Assembly (NCBI GenBank): GCA_964463325.1
Contig: CAYXBY010000052.1
Location: 1-10,778 of the forward strand
Origin: UMGS1002 sp964463325
Lineage (GTDB): Bacteria > Bacillota > Clostridia > Oscillospirales > CAG-272
Direction of reading: 5' to 3'
DNA: 10,778 nucleotides
The notes under the pieces were generated by a model, which saw only the letters and a program-made list of their open reading frames with translations, did not search any database and was not told where the DNA came from. The position numbers and the translations under genes were made by a program. Below, in pieces: positions 6,205 to 10,778 of this stretch (position 1 is its first letter; each line of letters opens with the position of its first letter).

Positions 6205-9200
6205 ATGAAAAAACGATTTTGGCTGTTCGCGCTGATGGTAGTGGCGTTTATGTGCGCACTGCCGGCGATGATGCTGCATGCCAGCGCCGCGACCCACGTG
6301 GAAGAGGTGGGGCCCTACATCGTCGAGAGCGAATATGAGTACGTCAAGCCCTACACCTATACAAAATACTATCTGACCATCACAGGAGACGGCCCTATCA
6401 CCATCAAAAACAAGGATCCTGAGACTGTGGCCGAAATGTATATCGTAATTGAAAAGGATGTGGGCACGACGCTGCGTCTGGCGGGCGTCAATATCTGCCC
6501 CGGCGCCTCCTTCACCTCGGCTATTGCCATCGAGTCTGACAGCACGGCGGACGTGTGGATCGAGATCGTTGAGGGGACGGAAAACTATCTTCTTGGCAAC
6601 CTTGGCGGCGGCCTTGCGAAGAACGTCAGCGATACCAATGTCGCTACAGCCGGCACACTGTATCTGGTCGGCAATGGCAAGCTGGAATCAACCTCAAAAA
6701 ATGGCGCTGCCGGCATTGGTAGCCGCGGAACCCGCAGCACGGCCAACATTGTAGTTGGCAGCGCCACTGACTGCCCCACAATAATAGCAAACGGAAACGG
6801 TGGTGCGGGCATCGGTGCCGGGATTTATGGCAGTGCCTGGAACATACGCATCGAGAACGGTAACATTACTGCCACCGGCTGGGATGGCGGCGCCGGCATC
6901 GGAGGCGGCTCGTGGTACGGCAATGCTTACGGCATCACCATCAATGGCGGCACGATAGTGGCTCATGGCGATGGCGGCTCCGGTATCGGCGGTGGTGGCG
7001 GAGGCGAAGGCTGTGACATAACCATCAACGGCGGCCATGTCACTGCCACCTGCAGCGGTAACGGATCAGGTATTGGCGGTCGGGGCAAAGCTAAAAATAT
7101 AACCATCACCGGCGGCTATGTAAAGGCGACCGGTGGCGAAACGGGCGGCGCGGGTATCGGCTCCTGCGCCGGTGCAGAGAATATCACCATTTCGGGCGGT
7201 GTTGTTATCGCCCATGCCCCCGGCGACGACTGGTGCGGCGCGGGCATCGGCGGCGGCCTTTACGGCAGCTCGAAGAATATCACCATTTCCGGCGGCACTG
7301 TAAAGGCTACCAGCGCCTACTCTGTTGGCATCGGCAGCGGTGGCGAGGGCGCTGATGAGGGCGTCGTCACCGAGAACCTGCACATCACGGGCGGCTCGGT
7401 CAACGCAACGCTCGGCTGCCAGCCTACGGACGGCAATGGCAACAATGTCTATCTTTTGGTCGTCCCCAACCCCACCGGTGCGGCTGTCACTGTGAACGGC
7501 GAGCCCTACACGCCCCGCAACAACAGCGCCGCAGATGCCGACGACACCAATCTCTACATATATGTTACTGAAGGCACACAGCTGTGGCTGGACGGTCGGC
7601 TTTACCACTACCACATAATCGACGGTCAGACGACCACCCGGACCTTTGCGTACAAGCCCTGCCCTGACATACCCGGCTACCACCAGGAGGTGTGCACCGT
7701 CGAGGGCTGTGGCGTCACGCGCGGCCAGGAGTCGGAGCATGTGCGCAGCAATTTCCAGTGCAGAGACTGCCATATAGTGCTCCCGCTTGATGTCATCTTC
7801 TATAAGGACGATGCCGGGGAAGAGGAGCATGCTCATAAGTCAAATGTCATGCCGGACACGCCTGTCCTTGGCCTTGTGAGCGACCCAACCAAGCCGGACG
7901 CAAGCTTCAAAAGCTGGTATTATTTTAAGGATGGACGCACCTATTCTGTCACAGCTGACACCACGCTGCGTGATGTTGCCGACGGCCGAAGCTCTACGGC
8001 CAAGCTCTATGCCCGATTCCGGGAGCGCGAGCTGGAGGTCATTGGCGGCACCGAGGGCGTCGACTACACCTATAACAACGGTGTACTGCGGATCATTTCG
8101 AATGCGCAGCTGACCATTTCAAATATTCATCCCTTCGAGGCCACGTCAGACCGCATCGTGATAGCGAGCAGCAACGGAGCCAATATTGCACTGGATGCGG
8201 TTAATATCGATATGAAGTACTCTTACTATGCGGCGATCGATATCGAGAGCGGCGTGAACGGTGACGTCATCCTGACGATAACCAATTCGCGCCGCACCCC
8301 GCAGGGCTATGTAAATCGCCTGATCGGCGGCCAGGGCAGTGCCGCTATCCAGTCCAATGTGCCCTATGATGACGCGGGGAGCTCACCGCTGTATTCGCTC
8401 ATCATCACCGAGGAGCTTACAGATACGACCAACCGTGTGTCGCTTTGGGCACAGGGTGGCAGTAATGGCGCGGCTATCGGCAGCGGCGGCTGGAGCATGT
8501 GCGGCCGTAATATAGTAATAAAGCACGGAAATATCACCGCCCTGGGCGGCGTCGGGGCTGCCGGTGTCGGTACCGGCAACGGCTACGGTAACGGTTTCGG
8601 TACCGGCGATAAGACAATATTCGCACCGAGCATAACGATATTTGGCGACGATGCAAGAGCCACCGACGTGCTGATAGCCGAGGGCTACAGCAATGCCGCC
8701 GGCATTGGTGCCGGGGCGTATGCAGGCTACACCTCCATAAAAATTCTGGGCGGCACCGTCACGGCGAAAGCGCTTTATTCCACAGCCTGCGACGTCGGCC
8801 GCGGCTATGGCTATGTGTATGGCACAGAAGAAAAAAGCGTAACAATATCCGGCAACGTCTCGCTCAAGGCGACCAACGTTTCCGACATTGTGGGCGACCT
8901 CGCGCTGCTGGTTATCGAGAATGTCGAGGGGGACACAATATATGTTGACGGCAATCAGCATCCGCTCAAGGATCACACCGCCGCCGACGCCAACGACACT
9001 AACCTCTATCTGTGGCTTTCCAAGGGCGACCATGTCATCAAAAGGGTCGACAAGCACGGCCAGGCCCGGGAGCTTGAATACACCTGGAAGGGTGATCATT
9101 TTGATCTGAAATATCGCGATCTCACCATCACCTCGAACACCTCCGAGGCGGCCGTTGAGGGCACCGATTACAGCTATCGCTTGGGCGTGCTGACCATACT

Positions 9201-10778
9201 CAGCGACAAGTCCATGACCATCGGCATGCGCGAGGGCGTCACGACCACCACCGACCGCATCGTGACCGGTGCCGGTGTGAGCGCCAACATCACGCTTTCG
9301 GGTGTTAGCATCGACGCCTCGAAAACCGGCAATGACGAGACTGTCACCTCGGGCTACGCACCCATCACGGTTGCCGACGCTGCCGGCGAGAACGTCACCA
9401 TCACGCTGGCCGCCGGAACCCGGAGCACGCTTGCGGCCGGCTTCGGCTGCGCTGCCATTCATAAGCTGGACGGCACCGGCACGCTGACCATCACCGGCAC
9501 CGGCGAGCTTGCTGCCACCGGTGGCTACGGCGGCGCCGGCATTGGCAGCGGCCTGGAGCAGGATTCGGCTAATATATTCATCAAAAACGGCGTTATTACT
9601 GCCACCTCGGGCGGCAACTCGTCCGGTATCGGCGGCGGCCATGGCGTTCTGGATAACAAAACCCAAGTCGTGACCGGCGGCAATGCGTCGAGCATTGTCA
9701 TCTCGGGCGGCACTATTACGGCCACAGGCCTAAGCGGAGCCGGTATCGGCGGCGGCTATGCCGGCGACTGCTCGAATATCACCATCTCGGGTGGCACCAT
9801 TACAGCCATGGGTTATGGCGGCGCCGGTATCGGCGGCGGAATGGCCCTAAGCAAATGCGGACGCGGCGATGCTACGAATATCATCATCAGCGGCGGCTTT
9901 GTCACGGCTACAGGTGATTATGGCGCTGCCGGCATCGGTGGTGGCGGCATAGGAAGGAGTATCATTTTTTGGGGGTCAGGAATGGGCAATGCAACCGGCA
10001 TTACCATCTCGGGCGGCACCGTTATTGCCAATGGTAGCAATAAGTCATCAGGTATCGGTGCCGGGTGCAGGGGAAGTGCTCGTGATATCACTATTTCGGG
10101 CGGTACTGTGACGGTCACTGCCAAGAACGGCTGTAATATCGGTGGCGGCTCCGACAGTGAGTCAATAACAGTGTCGGGAATCGTCTTCTCGGGCGGCTCT
10201 ATTCGCCTTGATGCGTCGGAGAATGATGTCCTTATTACAACGGCTCCCGTTGGTGCGGGCAGGGTGAATAATGGTGTTGGCCGTTTGGTCGAATACATTC
10301 CCCGGAATGCCAGCGGCCAGCTGCTTTACCTCCTGACAGTGGCCAACCCGAACGGTCTTGATGTAATGGTCGATGGAGCTGCATTTGAGCCGTCGAACCA
10401 CACCTCAGCGGATGCTTCCGATACAAATCTTTACATTTATCTGCCGGCCGGGCGGCATGAGATCACGCTTGGCAACGGCGAGCCTATCGTCTACCACTTT
10501 AGCAGGACGGAAGGAAAGTTTGTGCAGTCCGACTGCGTGGACGCGGATAAGGATCACATATGTGACTATAACTGCGGCGCGACTGTAGGCACCTGCGCCG
10601 ATACGGATGAGGATCACCTGTGTGACCACGGCTGCGGCATGGTGTTTGGCGTGCATGCCATCACGGACGCAAAATCGCACAACTGCGCATATTGCGGCGA
10701 GCCGATGACCGACTGCGTTGACACAAACCACAACCACGAGTGCGACGTCTGCGGCGCTGCTATGGGAGTTCACACCCC
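6205..10778 (+). CDS. Giant secreted multi-module beta-helix surface protein (3' end outside window)
   Basis: The frame is open from 6205 to the window edge, giving at least 1524 residues, and is truncated only by the edge. It begins with a signal peptide (MKKRFWLFALMVVAFMCALP..., cleavage near A28/A29 after HASA). Three modules follow, each with an entry segment, a run of glycine-rich rungs (strand type NITISGGTVTATGG, turn type GAGIGGG) and a cap carrying an AD-A-x-DTNLY motif. The caps are at about 416-472, 899-961 and 1373-1432. Between modules 1 and 2 lies a Cys-rich stretch (C486, C497, C502, C519, C522) and a Flg_new-like domain (about 528-606, with DPTKPDASFKSWYYF and LYARF). From C1444 onwards are Cys/His/Asp repeats. 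The rungs resemble parallel beta-helices of the carbohydrate-binding Cthe_2159 (PF14262) type. Surface glycan binding or adhesion is the likely role; this is inference. No catalytic site was recognised, and any wall anchor lies beyond the window. Confidence 0.85.
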   Translation, partial: MKKRFWLFALMVVAFMCALPAMMLHASAATHVEEVGPYIVESEYEYVKPYTYTKYYLTITGDGPITIKNKDPETVAEMYIVIEKDVGTTLRLAGVNICPGASFTSAIAIESDSTADVWIEIVEGTENYLLGNLGGGLAKNVSDTNVATAGTLYLVGNGKLESTSKNGAAGIGSRGTRSTANIVVGSATDCPTIIANGNGGAGIGAGIYGSAWNIRIENGNITATGWDGGAGIGGGSWYGNAYGITINGGTIVAHGDGGSGIGGGGGGEGCDITINGGHVTATCSGNGSGIGGRGKAKNITITGGYVKATGGETGGAGIGSCAGAENITISGGVVIAHAPGDDWCGAGIGGGLYGSSKNITISGGTVKATSAYSVGIGSGGEGADEGVVTENLHITGGSVNATLGCQPTDGNGNNVYLLVVPNPTGAAVTVNGEPYTPRNNSAADADDTNLYIYVTEGTQLWLDGRLYHYHIIDGQTTTRTFAYKPCPDIPGYHQEVCTVEGCGVTRGQESEHVRSNFQCRDCHIVLPLDVIFYKDDAGEEEHAHKSNVMPDTPVLGLVSDPTKPDASFKSWYYFKDGRTYSVTADTTLRDVADGRSSTAKLYARFRERELEVIGGTEGVDYTYNNGVLRIISNAQLTISNIHPFEATSDRIVIASSNGANIALDAVNIDMKYSYYAAIDIESGVNGDVILTITNSRRTPQGYVNRLIGGQGSAAIQSNVPYDDAGSSPLYSLIITEELTDTTNRVSLWAQGGSNGAAIGSGGWSMCGRNIVIKHGNITALGGVGAAGVGTGNGYGNGFGTGDKTIFAPSITIFGDDARATDVLIAEGYSNAAGIGAGAYAGYTSIKILGGTVTAKALYSTACDVGRGYGYVYGTEEKSVTISGNVSLKATNVSDIVGDLALLVIENVEGDTIYVDGNQHPLKDHTAADANDTNLYLWLSKGDHVIKRVDKHGQARELEYTWKGDHFDLKYRDLTITSNTSEAAVEGTDYSYRLGVLTILSDKSMTIGMREGVTTTTDRIVTGAGVSANITLSGVSIDASKTGNDETVTSGYAPITVADAAGENVTITLAAGTRSTLAAGFGCAAIHKLDGTGTLTITGTGELAATGGYGGAGIGSGLEQDSANIFIKNGVITATSGGNSSGIGGGHGVLDNKTQVVTGGNASSIVISGGTITATGLSGAGIGGGYAGDCSNITISGGTITAMGYGGAGIGGGMALSKCGRGDATNIIISGGFVTATGDYGAAGIGGGGIGRSIIFWGSGMGNATGITISGGTVIANGSNKSSGIGAGCRGSARDITISGGTVTVTAKNGCNIGGGSDSESITVSGIVFSGGSIRLDASENDVLITTAPVGAGRVNNGVGRLVEYIPRNASGQLLYLLTVANPNGLDVMVDGAAFEPSNHTSADASDTNLYIYLPAGRHEITLGNGEPIVYHFSRTEGKFVQSDCVDADKDHICDYNCGATVGTCADTDEDHLCDHGCGMVFGVHAITDAKSHNCAYCGEPMTDCVDTNHNHECDVCGAAMGVHT
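6700..7401 (+). repeat. Beta-helix run 1: eight rungs with about 29-residue period
   Basis: The isoleucine of each (A/S/V)GIG turn falls at residues 171, 203, 232, 261, 290, 318, 348 and 376, giving spacings of 32, 29, 29, 29, 28, 30 and 28. Each rung carries strands of the type ITI-GG-V-AT. The regular period is as expected for stacked coils of a solenoid. Confidence 0.8.
7450..7620 (+). repeat. Cap module copy 1 of the giant protein
   Basis: Residues 416-472 begin YLLVVPNPTGAAVTVNGEPY and contain AADADDTNLYIY at 442-453. The same pattern recurs twice later in the protein. It probably forms a small beta-sandwich or helix cap after each rung run. Confidence 0.75.
8461..8880 (+). repeat. Beta-helix run 2: about four irregular rungs
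   Basis: Turn positions are I758 (GAAIG), V788 (AAGVG), I834 (AAGIG) and V864 (CDVG), with spacings of 30, 46 and 30. This is the shortest and most diverged of the three runs. It is preceded by the entry segment beginning GTEGVDYTYNNGVLRI near 8047. Confidence 0.65.
8899..9087 (+). repeat. Cap module copy 2 of the giant protein
   Basis: Residues 899-961 contain LALLVIENVEGDTIYVDG and the cap motif AADANDTNLYLW at 926-937. The layout matches cap copies 1 and 3. Confidence 0.72.
9520..10149 (+). repeat. Beta-helix run 3: seven rungs
   Basis: Turn isoleucines fall at residues 1113, 1142, 1181, 1209, 1244, 1284 and 1312, with spacings of 29, 39, 28, 35, 40 and 28. The basic period is again 28-29 residues, with loops of about 6-12 residues inserted in three rungs (for example after GIGGGH at 1141-1146). 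The strand motif ISGGT(I/V)TA is strongest in this run. Confidence 0.78.
10321..10500 (+). repeat. Cap module copy 3 of the giant protein
   Basis: Residues 1373-1432 begin LLYLLTVANPNGLDVMVDG and carry SADASDTNLYIY at 1401-1412. The copy is immediately followed by the Cys/His repeats. Confidence 0.72.
10534..10778 (+). repeat. Cys/His/Asp repeats at the C-terminal side, running off the window
   Basis: Three copies follow the pattern C-x-D-x-(D/N)-x-(D/N)-H-x-C-D-x-(x)-C-G: CVDADKDHICDYNCG from C1444, CADTDEDHLCDHGCG from C1464 and CVDTNHNHECDVCG from C1504. A degenerate unit (HAITDAKSHNCAYCG) lies between the second and third. Each has an Asp/Asn-rich loop, as in calcium-binding repeats, plus a C-xx(x)-C pair as in zinc ribbons. 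Metal binding is inferred. More copies probably lie beyond the edge. Confidence 0.75.

Noticed and set aside
8383..9666. Long antisense open frame (427 codons), together with antisense frames at 4492-5466, 3544-4413 and 7066-7836
   Set aside because: They lie opposite coding sequence with strong GC-biased codons, which creates open frames on the other strand. They have no good ribosome binding sites and their peptides are Ala/Gly/Val/Asp-rich without recognisable motifs.
6700..10149. Many N-I-T/S sequons in the giant protein suggesting N-glycosylation
   Set aside because: They arise from the repeated ITI strand pattern preceded by Asn at rung turns, and a bacterial oligosaccharyltransferase is not indicated here.

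Overview
The window (roughly 60% GC) looks like a high-GC Clostridia-type Firmicute, probably an anaerobe related to gut Oscillospirales or Christensenellales. The evidence is indirect. All genes have strong GGAGG-type ribosome binding sites. The carbohydrate-uptake and surface proteins match lineages rich in GLUG, Flg_new and Cthe_2159-like proteins. The promoter is sigma-A-like with an extended -10. No rRNA, tRNA, transposase or phage gene is visible, so the taxonomy is inference.

Layout. Positions 1-147 are GC-rich non-coding DNA with two identical 40-bp direct repeats, followed by a clear ribosome binding site. Positions 148-5985 are four genes on the + strand with gaps of 7, 17 and 12 bases, almost certainly one operon. 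They are a FAD-dependent oxidoreductase with an extra C-terminal beta domain, a TIM-barrel sugar phosphate isomerase/epimerase-like protein, an extracellular solute-binding protein tethered by an N-terminal membrane helix instead of a lipid, and a secreted GLUG-repeat protein tethered by a C-terminal membrane helix. A long composite hairpin plus T-run (5999-6069) closes the operon. A separate promoter (about 6128-6156), overlapped by a perfect 7-bp inverted repeat, then drives a very large secreted protein that starts at 6205 and stays open to the right edge (at least 1524 residues).

How the parts may work together. The first two genes encode cytoplasmic enzymes of types often found together in catabolism of unusual sugars or glycosides, where a hydroxyl is oxidised to a keto group and the product is isomerised or cleaved. 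The next two encode exported proteins that could bind a glycan or oligosaccharide at the cell surface. The giant protein holds three copies of a beta-helix-plus-cap module resembling carbohydrate-binding Cthe_2159-type folds, and ends in Cys/His/Asp-rich repeats. A glycan capture and processing locus is therefore a reasonable hypothesis, but the substrate cannot be read from the sequence. No permease, glycoside hydrolase or regulator lies in the window.

The most notable item is the giant protein. Its tripartite duplication, its regular 29-residue rungs and its metal-binding-like C-terminal repeats make it the best candidate here for something poorly described.
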